Assembly (NCBI GenBank): GCA_947483545.1
Contig: CANKNP010000116.1
Span: 1-13,477, forward strand
Source: Deltaproteobacteria bacterium
GTDB lineage: Bacteria > Myxococcota > UBA796 > SXON01
Direction of reading: 5' to 3'
DNA: 13,477 nucleotides
Below the pieces are notes generated by a model, which did no database searches, had not been told where the DNA came from, and saw only the letters and a program-made list of their open reading frames with translations. The position numbers were made by a program, and so were the translations under genes. Shown here one piece after another: positions 1 to 6,169 of this stretch (position 1 is the first letter of the stretch; each line of letters opens with the position of its first letter).

Positions 1-68
1 CGGCGTCTTCGACGGACCGTCGCATTCCGCCGGTAGGAACGGTGCAAAAGAACCGTCGATCCGGGCGC

Positions 69-99
69 GAGGTTCGCCGAGCGCACGGATCGGCGGGCC
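69..99 (+). repeat. REP-like palindromic element, copy 1
   Basis: This 31-bp sequence matches copy 2 at 201-231 at 30 of 31 positions (A instead of G at position 85). It contains the inverted repeat CGCCGA / TCGGCG around a 9-nt loop. The stem extends to 10 bp in copies 1 and 2 if two T-G wobbles and the outer GG/CC pairs are counted. Size, GC content and the imperfect palindrome resemble REP elements; assignment to that class is inference. Confidence 0.7.
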
Positions 100-200
100 A
101 ACGCTGCCGTGAACCGGCCGTTCGCACCGGCGGGAGAACCTGGGGTTGAAATCGGCGAGTTGGTCGCCCGCCCCCCGCGACTTGAAGAGGGCGGCCACCC

Positions 201-231
201 GAGGTTCGCCGAGCGCGCGGATCGGCGGGCC
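201..231 (+). repeat. REP-like palindromic element, copy 2
   Basis: Second direct copy, 132 bp after copy 1. It begins GAGGTTCGCCGAGC and ends GATCGGCGGGCC. Its first 29 bases are found as an exact reverse complement at 1599-1627. It ends five bases before the stop codon of the small secreted-protein gene at 236-535, so on that gene's transcript it forms a stem-loop directly after the stop. Confidence 0.75.
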
Positions 232-235
232 GCCC

Positions 236-535
236 CTACTCCCGCGTCTCTTCGGCTTCCATCCGGCCCGCGTTGGACTTCTCCAGCTTCTTCTTGCCCT
301 TGGGCTCAGCGGCGACCGGGAGACCATCCGGGCCGCAGGCGGGGAGCGCGGGGTCCGAGAGCGTGGTCGTGCCGTCGGCGTTGGTGGTCACGGTCGCGCA
401 AACCGGCGCAGCGGGGGTCGTGCCGTCCGTGGTCGCGGCGGGCGCGGTGGTGGCCGCCGTCGTAGCGGGGGCGGTGGTGGTCGTCGTGGCGGGAGCGGGA
501 TCGCCAGCGAAGGCGAGGGAGAGGACGAGCAGCAT
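236..535 (-). CDS. Small secreted Ala/Thr/Pro-rich protein
   Basis: A 99-residue protein that I do not recognise as a named family. It starts with a short hydrophobic segment (MLLVLSLAFAGDPAPA), which looks like a signal peptide with cleavage after Ala-Gly or nearby. Residues about 15-45 are a Thr/Ala/Pro low-complexity stretch of the kind seen in extracellular linkers. Two Cys (in PVCATV and LPACGPDG) could form one disulfide after export. The tail is highly charged (KGKKKLEKS, then Glu/Arg). The ATG at 535 has a good Shine-Dalgarno (CGGAG, five bases upstream), which supports the start. It lies 93 bp downstream of the Asp-Thr lipoprotein gene on the same strand and may be co-transcribed with it. 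Function unknown. Confidence 0.72.
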   Translation of the reverse strand: MLLVLSLAFAGDPAPATTTTTAPATTAATTAPAATTDGTTPAAPVCATVTTNADGTTTLSDPALPACGPDGLPVAAEPKGKKKLEKSNAGRMEAEETRE

Positions 536-628
536 GAAAACTCCGTGGGTGTTCGCGGAACGCGCGAGGACGCCGCAGCATTCAGCGGAACTGGCGGACT
601 GTCAACCTGGGGCTTGGCGCCGCGGAAA

Positions 629-1498
629 TTACTGCGTCAGCCCACACGCCACAGCGTCAAACGTGAACGCCATCGACACGGCGTCGGCCGCCCCGTCCCC
701 ATCGGTGTCCAGGTCGGCCAAGGCGGCGATCAGCTCGCCCACATCGCTGTACCCGATGGCATCGAGCGCTGCGACGATGTTCGCAGTGGACACGCCGAAC
801 CCGATGACCCCCGCGTGATCGGACCCGGAGATGGTCCCGGAGATGTAGATCGGCGTCGTGCTCTCCAACGTGAGCGTGCCAATCGTGAAGGCTGTGTCGA
901 GCAGCGTGGAGTTGTAGGCGCTCGCGGCCAGCACCACCGAGGTTCCAGCCAGCGCCCGGCCGTCCGCGTCCACAGCGGCCCCGGCCGCGTAGATCTCCGA
1001 GCCGCTGCCGTTGTCGGTGGGGTCGGCGTCGGTGTCATCGCCGGTCACGACGGCGAGCTGCACCACGGTGTCGTCGTAAGGGGCGGCGGTGTCGTCCACG
1101 TCCGCGAGTTGCACGACCGGGACGCGCGGCGAGGCTGCGAGGAGCTCGACGAACACGGGGTCCAACACCGTGCCCAGGGTCCAGAGCGCGTTGTCCACCG
1201 TACCGTCGCCATCCAAGTCGAAGCCGGTGGTCCGACCCGCCACGGAGATGACGAGGATGCCATGGTTCAGCAGGGTGCTGACGGGCTCTGTGCCCGAGTC
1301 CGTGTCGGTATCGGTATCGGTATCGGTATCGGTATCGGTATCGGTGTCGGTGTCGGTGTCGGTGTCCGAATCGGTGTCGCTGTCCGAATCCGTGTCGGTG
1401 TCCGTGTCCGCGTCGCCGGGACCGGGACGCCCAGAGGCGTCGTCGGCCAGCTTCGCAGTGCAGCCGATCGTGAGCAGGGAGAGCAGGGCGAGGCGCAA
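629..1498 (-). CDS. Lipoprotein with Asp-Thr repeat tract and DxDGDG loops
   Basis: A 289-residue predicted outer-envelope lipoprotein. The start is TTG at 1498, chosen because GGAG lies five bases upstream and the frame then gives a clean lipoprotein signal, MRLALLSLLTIGC, with lipidated Cys13. Residues about 31-68 are an Asp-Thr/Asp-Ser dipeptide tract, an acidic spacer that probably lifts the domain off the membrane. The globular part (about 72-289) contains two calcium-type loops, DLDGDGTVD near residues 94-102 and DTDGDGAAD near 263-271, like those in dockerin, EF-hand and thrombospondin type 3 repeats. The rest is rich in Ala, Val, Ser and Thr and looks beta-structured. Such acidic-spacer lipoproteins are common in myxobacteria. 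Specific function is unknown; a surface adhesin or ligand-binding role is a guess. Confidence 0.85.
   Translation of the reverse strand: MRLALLSLLTIGCTAKLADDASGRPGPGDADTDTDTDSDSDTDSDTDTDTDTDTDTDTDTDTDTDTDSGTEPVSTLLNHGILVISVAGRTTGFDLDGDGTVDNALWTLGTVLDPVFVELLAASPRVPVVQLADVDDTAAPYDDTVVQLAVVTGDDTDADPTDNGSGSEIYAAGAAVDADGRALAGTSVVLAASAYNSTLLDTAFTIGTLTLESTTPIYISGTISGSDHAGVIGFGVSTANIVAALDAIGYSDVGELIAALADLDTDGDGAADAVSMAFTFDAVACGLTQ
1305..1412. repeat. Hexanucleotide microsatellite encoding (Asp-Thr)n
   Basis: Eighteen tandem 6-bp units lie inside the lipoprotein gene. The first six on the plus strand are identical TCGGTA, followed by four TCGGTG, then mixed variants (TCCGAA, TCGCTG, TCCGTG). The unit length is a multiple of three, so gain or loss of units changes spacer length without a frameshift. 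The block of identical units suggests recent slippage expansion at the C-terminal end of the spacer. Confidence 0.95.
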
Positions 1499-1503
1499 GG
1501 AGG

Positions 1504-1507
1504 CTCC
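1504..1507 (-). promoter_or_regulatory. Shine-Dalgarno deciding a TTG start
   Basis: GGAG on the minus strand lies five bases before TTG 1498. It fixes the start of the Asp-Thr lipoprotein at a non-ATG codon, which is also the only position giving an intact signal peptide. Confidence 0.6.
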
Positions 1508-1598
1508 GGGTGTTTGGGCAGGGTAACGCTCCAGAACCGCGCGTCACGCTTCTGCGGCGTGGCGGGCTTGCCCCCCGCAAAGCAGAGCCGCCCCGCAT

Positions 1599-1627
1599 CC
1601 CGCCGATCCGCGCGCTCGGCGAACCTC
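1599..1627 (-). repeat. REP-like palindromic element, copy 3 (inverted)
   Basis: These 29 bases are the exact reverse complement of 201-229, including the CGCCGA / TCGGCG stem. The copy sits between the divergent starts of the Asp-Thr lipoprotein (1498, minus) and the next lipoprotein (1720, plus). The flanks do not match those of copies 1 and 2 (the trailing GGCC is absent), so the element itself, not a larger duplicated block, is the repeated unit. Confidence 0.75.
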
Positions 1628-1707
1628 GCTCGCGGCTCGACGGGCCAAGTCCTTCCAGTGACTTAGGACGTCGCTGTTTGCCCAGCGCCCGGACTGGCCC
1701 CCCATGC

Positions 1708-1713
1708 TACGAT
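1708..1713 (+). promoter_or_regulatory. Candidate -10 element (leaderless start)
   Basis: TACGAT ends six bases before ATG 1720, so the expected transcription start coincides with the ATG. No Shine-Dalgarno is visible in the gap. A matching arrangement (TACAGT, six bases, ATG) precedes the lipoprotein at 10637-11437. No convincing -35 is present. This is inference from spacing only. Confidence 0.4.
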
Positions 1714-1719
1714 CCCGCC

Positions 1720-2553
1720 ATGCGCGCCTCCCTCGCCCTCCTCCCGTTGGCCCTTCCCCTGCTCGCCTGCGGCAACAAGTCGGTCGGACTTGGCCGTGGT
1801 GAAGGCGTAGATGCCAGGCTCTACGCGGACATTTACACTTGGAACTGCCAGCAGCAGGACACCGGCGGTGGGGTGCTCGAAGAATGGCAGGGGGTGTACG
1901 CCTACAACGTGACGTTGGAGTACGCGCCGGACGCACTGGTGGACCGGAGCGTGCCTGAGACCGGATGTAGTGATTCGTTGGACATTTTTCCGGTAGACGC
2001 CGGCGCCGGCGGGCACGACCTGACCACCGCGCCCGGCTGGTACAACAACGCCGACTACAGCGGCACGCTCTCGAAGGACGCGACCGGCTTTTATTCCGCG
2101 AACGTCTTCGCCAACGCCCACTCTTGCGTCTACCCGGATGACCTCATGGGCGACGGCACCTCGATCAGCGACGCCGACGTGTTCTCCGGCGCGAGCACCC
2201 CGGCGCCCGGCACGGTCTCCAGCGTAGACGACGGGACCGACGGCACCAACACAGGGCTGACCTTCGGCCAGGACGTCAGCCTCTCGTGGGAGGCGGCCGG
2301 CTGGGATGAGAGCTGGGTTCAGATTCGGCGCGAGAAAGGCGGCGAGTTGATCCAAGGGCTGACCTGCCGCACGTCAGGCACCTCAAGCTTCGAGATCGAC
2401 GCGAGCATCTGGGCCCAGATGTCGGACGCCCTCGAGGTGGACTACACCAACGTGTACATCGGCTTCGGCAAGTACGACAGCACCATCACCTCCGGCGGCC
2501 AGGAGATCCAGACCTGGACGCGCGAGATGCACACGGCGGTGGTCCAGGACTGA
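1720..2553 (+). CDS. Lipoprotein of unknown function
   Basis: A 277-residue predicted lipoprotein. ATG 1720 was chosen over an upstream in-frame start at 1510 because it begins the signal MRASLALLPLALPLLAC, with lipidated Cys17; the extra upstream residues would be arginine-rich and non-secretory. Four further Cys (about 43, 83, 136 and 216) could make two disulfides. The mature part is rich in Tyr, Trp, Asp and Gly and looks all-beta, with a Ser/Thr/Gly/Asp linker at about residues 155-180 separating two halves. I recognise no named domain. It faces the minus-strand gene ending at 2561 with only 7 bp between stop codons, and shares its upstream region with the divergent Asp-Thr lipoprotein. 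Confidence 0.85.
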   Translation: MRASLALLPLALPLLACGNKSVGLGRGEGVDARLYADIYTWNCQQQDTGGGVLEEWQGVYAYNVTLEYAPDALVDRSVPETGCSDSLDIFPVDAGAGGHDLTTAPGWYNNADYSGTLSKDATGFYSANVFANAHSCVYPDDLMGDGTSISDADVFSGASTPAPGTVSSVDDGTDGTNTGLTFGQDVSLSWEAAGWDESWVQIRREKGGELIQGLTCRTSGTSSFEIDASIWAQMSDALEVDYTNVYIGFGKYDSTITSGGQEIQTWTREMHTAVVQD

Positions 2554-2560
2554 CGGACGA

Positions 2561-3241
2561 TCAGCGCGCCAGCCAGCGCTCGCCGGTGTGCTTGACCTTG
2601 CCCTCACGCTCCAGACGACGCAAGACCACCTTGATCTCTTCGTCCGTCATGTCCTTGTAGGGCGAGCGATGGCGGATGCCGCCGAGGAAGATGCTCTCCT
2701 TCAGGCCGCGCTCAGCGTACTCGGAGGCGTTGAGGCGCGTGACAGCGTCCTCACGGACCCACTCGGCACGGCGGGGATCCACCTGCGCCGCAGGCGTGCG
2801 GGGGGCCTTCACCACCCGGGGAGGCTTCGCGATCTTCGCGATCTTCTCGGCCTTGGGTTCGCCGGCCTTCGCGCGGGTGGCGCGTTTCTTGGGGAGCACC
2901 AGCGCCTCGGGCGCGGTCGCGGCCCACTGCATGGCGAGCCCCTCGATCTGCTCGACGACAGCACCGCCCGAGCCGGGGAGCAGCCCCTGGACGGCTTCGC
3001 GGAGGCGGGTGGGGACACGGTGAGCAGGGACGAGGCCGATGTCGTGAATCCAGGCCCCGCGGGTGCCGTTGTCCGGCATGTCGCGAAGCTCCTGGGTCGC
3101 CCGGGTGGTCCACGCGCGCAGGTCCGCAGCCAGGCTGGTGGGCAGCGCCAACTCGGAGAGCGCGAACAGATCGGCGACGCAGCTCGGGTGGATGGAGTCG
3201 AGGTGATGGCGAAGAACATCGCCCACGAGGACGTGAATCAT
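2561..3241 (-). CDS. Hypothetical protein with basic linker and putative C-terminal winged helix
   Basis: A 226-residue cytoplasmic protein (no signal peptide or membrane segment). ATG 3241 was chosen because CGGAG lies six bases upstream and the frame upstream is low in hydrophobic residues and passes through a hairpin. Residues about 1-112 are helical and hydrophobic-patterned, with the conserved-looking section WIHDIGLVPAHRVPTRLREA near 64-83. Residues about 117-157 form a Lys/Ala/Pro/Arg-rich flexible linker like those of DNA-binding proteins. Residues about 158-226 read as three helices ending in a wing-like turn (MTDEEIKVVLRRLEREGKV, then GERW), which would fit a small winged-helix DNA-binding domain. 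DNA binding is inference; I cannot name a family. Its 5' side carries several inverted repeats that may regulate it. Confidence 0.8.
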   Translation of the reverse strand: MIHVLVGDVLRHHLDSIHPSCVADLFALSELALPTSLAADLRAWTTRATQELRDMPDNGTRGAWIHDIGLVPAHRVPTRLREAVQGLLPGSGGAVVEQIEGLAMQWAATAPEALVLPKKRATRAKAGEPKAEKIAKIAKPPRVVKAPRTPAAQVDPRRAEWVREDAVTRLNASEYAERGLKESIFLGGIRHRSPYKDMTDEEIKVVLRRLEREGKVKHTGERWLAR

Positions 3242-3313
3242 CGTCGGCTCCGAGGTTCGGAGGCCGTCAATCTGCGTGCGGGGGATGTCGGTGCTCAAGG
3301 GGACTCGCTGGGG

Positions 3314-3344
3314 AACCCCCGGGCTAACCCGGCGAGGGTTTTTT
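3314..3344 (+). terminator. Intrinsic terminator on the plus strand
   Basis: AACCC (3314-3318) pairs with GGGTT (3336-3340), and CCGGG (3319-3323) pairs with CCCGG (3328-3332) around the loop CTAA; the only defect is a 3-nt bulge. A run of six T (3339-3344) follows. The T-run occurs only in the plus direction, so it would stop plus-strand transcription. The nearest plus gene ends 760 bp upstream at 2553, so this would end an antisense or read-through transcript across the gene at 2561-3241. Confidence 0.65.
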
Positions 3345-3379
3345 GGCTCTAGCGGCGACGAGGTTGACCCCCGTGGCGT

Positions 3380-3433
3380 CCGCCGCATCCTGAGTGACCA
3401 GATCTGACAAACTCACTTCTGGTCATTCGGCGG
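3380..3433. repeat. Nested inverted repeat upstream of the 2561-3241 gene
   Basis: Inner arms TGACCAGA (3395-3402) and TCTGGTCA (3418-3425) are perfect 8-bp complements around a 15-nt loop. Outer arms CCGCCG (3380-3385) and CGGCGG (3428-3433) extend the structure. The site lies between the adenosyltransferase stop and the next minus-strand gene. It could be an RNA stem-loop or a protein operator. The outer right arm is shared with the hairpin at 3428-3469, so the two folds are partly exclusive. Confidence 0.6.
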
Positions 3434-3469
3434 GGGCGGAGCCCATCCACGCCGGTCTCGCCCCCGCCG
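3428..3469. repeat. GC-rich hairpin downstream of the adenosyltransferase gene
   Basis: Perfect 11-bp inverted repeat, CGGCGGGGGCG (3428-3438) and CGCCCCCGCCG (3459-3469), with a 20-nt loop. It begins 38 bp past the stop of the minus-strand adenosyltransferase gene. It probably marks or protects the end of that operon's transcript; there is no T-run, so it is not a classical intrinsic terminator. Confidence 0.6.
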
Positions 3470-3507
3470 CGGGCGCTCCCGCTTCCTTCAAGCCGGGCGA
3501 CTCGTTG

Positions 3508-4098
3508 TCACCCCAGCTTCGGCCGCTCCCACAGTGGCTCAGGCTCATTCGCCTGCTTGGCGGCCCAACGTCCGGCGACGAAGAGGTAGTCCGAAAGCCG
3601 GTTCAGATACCGCATCGCCCCCTCCCCCGCCTCCGGCTCTTCCCGCATCAGCGCGACGCAGTCCCGCTCGGCCCGCCGACAGACGGTGCGGCCCTGGTGA
3701 AAGAACGCCCCGACCTTGCCACCGCCCGGCAGGATGAACTCTGTGAGCGGACCGACCTCGTCGTTGAGCGTGTCGATCCAGCCTTCCAGCCTGTCCACGT
3801 CCTCGCCGCCCACACGGTACATGCCCGGCCAGCGATCTTCGGCGCGGGTCGCCAGATCGCTCCCCACGTTGAAAAGATCGTTCTGGATCTTGTGCAGCAT
3901 GACGTCGAGCGTCACGCGCGAGGCATCCGGCATCGGGCTCTCGCGCAGGAACACGCGAATGATCCCGAGGATGCTGTTCAGCTCGTCCACGGTGCCGTAG
4001 GTCGAGATCCGGATGTGGTCTTTGGGGACCTGCTGGCCGCCGACGAGCCGGGTGAAACCTTTGTCGCCGGTGCGGGTGTAGACACGGGTGATGCGCAT
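3508..4098 (-). CDS. pduO: PduO-type cob(I)alamin adenosyltransferase
   Basis: Transfers the 5'-deoxyadenosyl group of ATP to cob(I)alamin or cob(I)yrinate diamide, making adenosylcobalamin in the cytoplasm. The 196-residue product has the family hallmarks: N-terminal ATP-binding motif TRTGDKGFT, the segment GTVDELNS, the active-site signature CRRAERDCVAL, and the C-terminal YLNRLSDYLFVAGR. Length fits a single-domain PduO/MMAB trimeric enzyme. ATG 4098 was chosen because the motif begins right after it (MRITRVYTRTGDKG) and it does not overlap the kinase gene, whose stop is 16 bp upstream. This spacing suggests it is the last gene of the kinase operon. No cobalamin riboswitch and no B12-dependent enzyme are visible here. 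The symbol is a family label; this is not a pdu operon. Confidence 0.95.
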   Translation of the reverse strand: MRITRVYTRTGDKGFTRLVGGQQVPKDHIRISTYGTVDELNSILGIIRVFLRESPMPDASRVTLDVMLHKIQNDLFNVGSDLATRAEDRWPGMYRVGGEDVDRLEGWIDTLNDEVGPLTEFILPGGGKVGAFFHQGRTVCRRAERDCVALMREEPEAGEGAMRYLNRLSDYLFVAGRWAAKQANEPEPLWERPKLG

Positions 4099-4114
4099 CG
4101 GGACCCGGTAACGC

Positions 4115-6169
4115 CTACAGCCGCGTACACCCATCCCGGACGCACCGGTAGGTCACCTGCTCCTCTGCGACCACCTCGACGGTACCGATGTCCAGGAACT
4201 CCGAGCCGCCGTCCGGCAGGGCGAACAGCGTGTAGCGGCCGACCGGGACGCTCCCGACGGGCACCTTGACGCCGACGCGATCCAAGTAGGCTTGGGCGCC
4301 AGAGACCAGCACCAGCCCCGTCTTGGGCGGCGCTGGTGCTGCCACCACCGGGGCGACGGGCGCCGGCGGTTCGGGCCGGGCGGCGATCCAGAGCTGGGTG
4401 ATCTGGAGTCCGATCCCCACAAGTTGGAACACGAGGATCATCGCGACCCCTAGCGCGAGCCAGGCCGGGAGCCGCGGCGCGATGCGGCGGGACATGCGAA
4501 CCCCCTCGGCACGCGACTCGCGAGGTACAACCGGAGGAGCGGGCGGCGCCGATTTCGGGCCCTTGTCCGAGGCGGTCGCGAGGGGGATCGGCGCGGAGAG
4601 GCTGTCGTCGGCAGGCTTCTGGATGGTCTGTGGGCCGGGCCGGACGTTCCCGCCGGGCAGGACCAGCTTGGCGCCAGCACGCTCGGTCTCGGATGCGTCT
4701 GCCGTTGGGTCGGTCGGGGACGGCGCCAGACTCACACGGGGCGAGGCCGGTGGCATGCTGGCACGGGGGGATGGCGCTGGGGCTGCGGGCGTCGGAGTCG
4801 CCGTGGTCGACGATGGGGCGGGAGCCGAGGGTGCTGCGGCGCCCGTGGGGAGCATCGAGGTGCGTGGGTTGGAGGCCGGCGCCATGGAGGCGCGAGGCGC
4901 CGAGGCAGGCGGCATCGACCTCTTCGCGATGGAGGGCGGCGCCGTCTCCCCCGGAGGCGGCGCGAGCGGCCGAACCCCCGTCACGTCGCCAGGCACGCCG
5001 CCGTCGAGCAGGTCATCGTCAACCCCCACAAGGTCGCCCATGCTCAGGTGGGTCAGCCCCATGTCGGAGACCATGGAGATGCGCGTGGCGTCCATGCCGT
5101 CGTCTACCCGCGAGATCCGCGACAACGCCGTCAGCGCCTTCGCCATCTCCCCGGCGTCCGTGAACCGCGCCTGGGGGTCGATCTGCATTGCGCGGTCGAG
5201 CAGCGCGATCGTCGCCGCCACGACGATGGCCTCGTGCTCGGGCGCAAACGACTTTTTCAAGGCATCCGCCACGGCCGCCCGGTCTTTCTCCGGCAGCCGG
5301 TCGTGGCTTGCGAACTGCGTGGGATCCAGCGGCTTGTCAATGAACAGCGCCGGTTTGCGCTGGTGCAGGTCGGACACCAGGGCGACTCGGTGCGACCGGA
5401 ACTGGCTCGAATGGGTGCCGTTCAACGGCAATCGGCCGCCATCGCGGAGGTGCGCGTGCATTCGGAGCAGCGCGTAGAGCGTCGCCCCAACGGACCAGAT
5501 GTCCATCGCCTCGGGGTGGGACTTCCGGGCGTTGAACAACCCCTCCGGCGCGATAAAGCCCTCCGTGCCCAGGATCACCCGCGTGGCCGTCCAGTCGCCG
5601 GAGTCCATATCTCGGGCCTTGGAAGCCCCAAAATCGGTCAACAGCCAGCGAGCGTCCGCCGCGCGAAGCAGGTTCCTCGGCTTCACGTCCGAGTGGGCCA
5701 CACGTTGCCCCGCGGCGGCCGCACACGCCCGCTGGTAGGCCCGCAGCCGCTCGCAGACCTCCGCCAGCGCCTCACAAAGCTCCGAGAACGCCCACGGCCG
5801 GGTGTGGACGTCGGCCCACCACCTCTCCATGTCGAACGGGCACCACTCCATCACGAGGCCGACGATCCGCTTGCCATCGGAGGTCTGGACGGTGTCGTGC
5901 GGACGGGGGCAGGGGGCCATGCCCTGGGCGCTCCGAAGCGTCGCGAACACCTCGGCCTCGCGCCCGATCGCGTCGAGGGACATCGGCTCGTCTTCCCTGG
6001 CGAGCTTCAGCGCAAGGAGCGTCCCGGCGTCCCCGACCGACTCCCCCACGGGCCGCACCCGCAGCACGCTGGCCATGCCGCCCTCGCGGCCATCGCCTTC
6101 GTCTCGTACATAGACGCGCCCCGTTCGCCCGGTCCAAGGCCCGGACCTGGGGTCAGAATCGGCCGCCAA
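4115..6169 (-). CDS. Membrane-anchored Ser/Thr protein kinase (Hanks type)
   Basis: About 684 residues counted from TTG 6169. Kinase domain (about 15-345): glycine loop GDGREGGMASV (about 25-35), ATP lysine in LLALK (55), catalytic loop HSDVKPRN (159-166), DFG (179-181), APE (207-209) and DIWSVG. All key residues are present, so it should be active. The catalytic loop has HSD instead of the usual HRD, so it belongs to the non-RD class. Residues about 395-565 are a Pro/Ala/Ser linker with five [KR]xS[ML] motifs. One transmembrane segment follows (about 567-590), then a PEGA-like periplasmic domain with a Cys pair near the end. The first in-frame ATG (6076) would remove the glycine loop. TTG 6169 has GGTGGGG seven bases upstream; GTG 6244 is the other option. 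The gene overlaps the upstream gene's stop (6153), implying translational coupling. Confidence 0.93.
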   Translation of the reverse strand: MAADSDPRSGPWTGRTGRVYVRDEGDGREGGMASVLRVRPVGESVGDAGTLLALKLAREDEPMSLDAIGREAEVFATLRSAQGMAPCPRPHDTVQTSDGKRIVGLVMEWCPFDMERWWADVHTRPWAFSELCEALAEVCERLRAYQRACAAAAGQRVAHSDVKPRNLLRAADARWLLTDFGASKARDMDSGDWTATRVILGTEGFIAPEGLFNARKSHPEAMDIWSVGATLYALLRMHAHLRDGGRLPLNGTHSSQFRSHRVALVSDLHQRKPALFIDKPLDPTQFASHDRLPEKDRAAVADALKKSFAPEHEAIVVAATIALLDRAMQIDPQARFTDAGEMAKALTALSRISRVDDGMDATRISMVSDMGLTHLSMGDLVGVDDDLLDGGVPGDVTGVRPLAPPPGETAPPSIAKRSMPPASAPRASMAPASNPRTSMLPTGAAAPSAPAPSSTTATPTPAAPAPSPRASMPPASPRVSLAPSPTDPTADASETERAGAKLVLPGGNVRPGPQTIQKPADDSLSAPIPLATASDKGPKSAPPAPPVVPRESRAEGVRMSRRIAPRLPAWLALGVAMILVFQLVGIGLQITQLWIAARPEPPAPVAPVVAAPAPPKTGLVLVSGAQAYLDRVGVKVPVGSVPVGRYTLFALPDGGSEFLDIGTVEVVAEEQVTYRCVRDGCTRL
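4727..4924 (-). repeat. Repeated Arg-x-Ser-Met motifs in the kinase linker
   Basis: Five related segments occur in the linker: KRSMPPAS, PRASMAPAS, PRTSMLPTG, PRASMPPAS and PRVSLAPSP. Each places a Ser or Thr two residues after Arg/Lys in a Pro/Ala-rich background. They could be autophosphorylation or docking sites; that is inference. Confidence 0.6.

Larger units (their letters stand above)
1..235. other. Non-coding left edge carrying two copies of a REP-like element
   Basis: I see no convincing gene here; the open frames lack a ribosome binding site and read as frame shadows. The stretch holds two direct copies of a 31-bp repeat (listed separately). It also has an 11-bp odd palindrome at 11-21 (GACGG-A-CCGTC) and a short inverted repeat ACGGT/ACCGT at 39-43 and 52-56. 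The window edge may cut a larger structure. Confidence 0.5.

Noticed and set aside
146..1666. A 506-codon plus-strand open frame
   Set aside because: It is antisense to the secreted-protein and Asp-Thr lipoprotein genes, is Gly/Arg/Val-rich, and its (Gly-Ile/Val)n run is only the complement of the DT microsatellite.
1649..1671. Inverted repeat GTCCT...AGGAC upstream of the 1720 gene
   Set aside because: Only 5-bp arms; not beyond chance expectation.
3242..3507. tRNA or cobalamin riboswitch near the adenosyltransferase
   Set aside because: The hairpins do not make a cloverleaf, and no B12-box-like conserved sequence is visible. The adenosyltransferase is also last in its operon, so a leader there would be misplaced.
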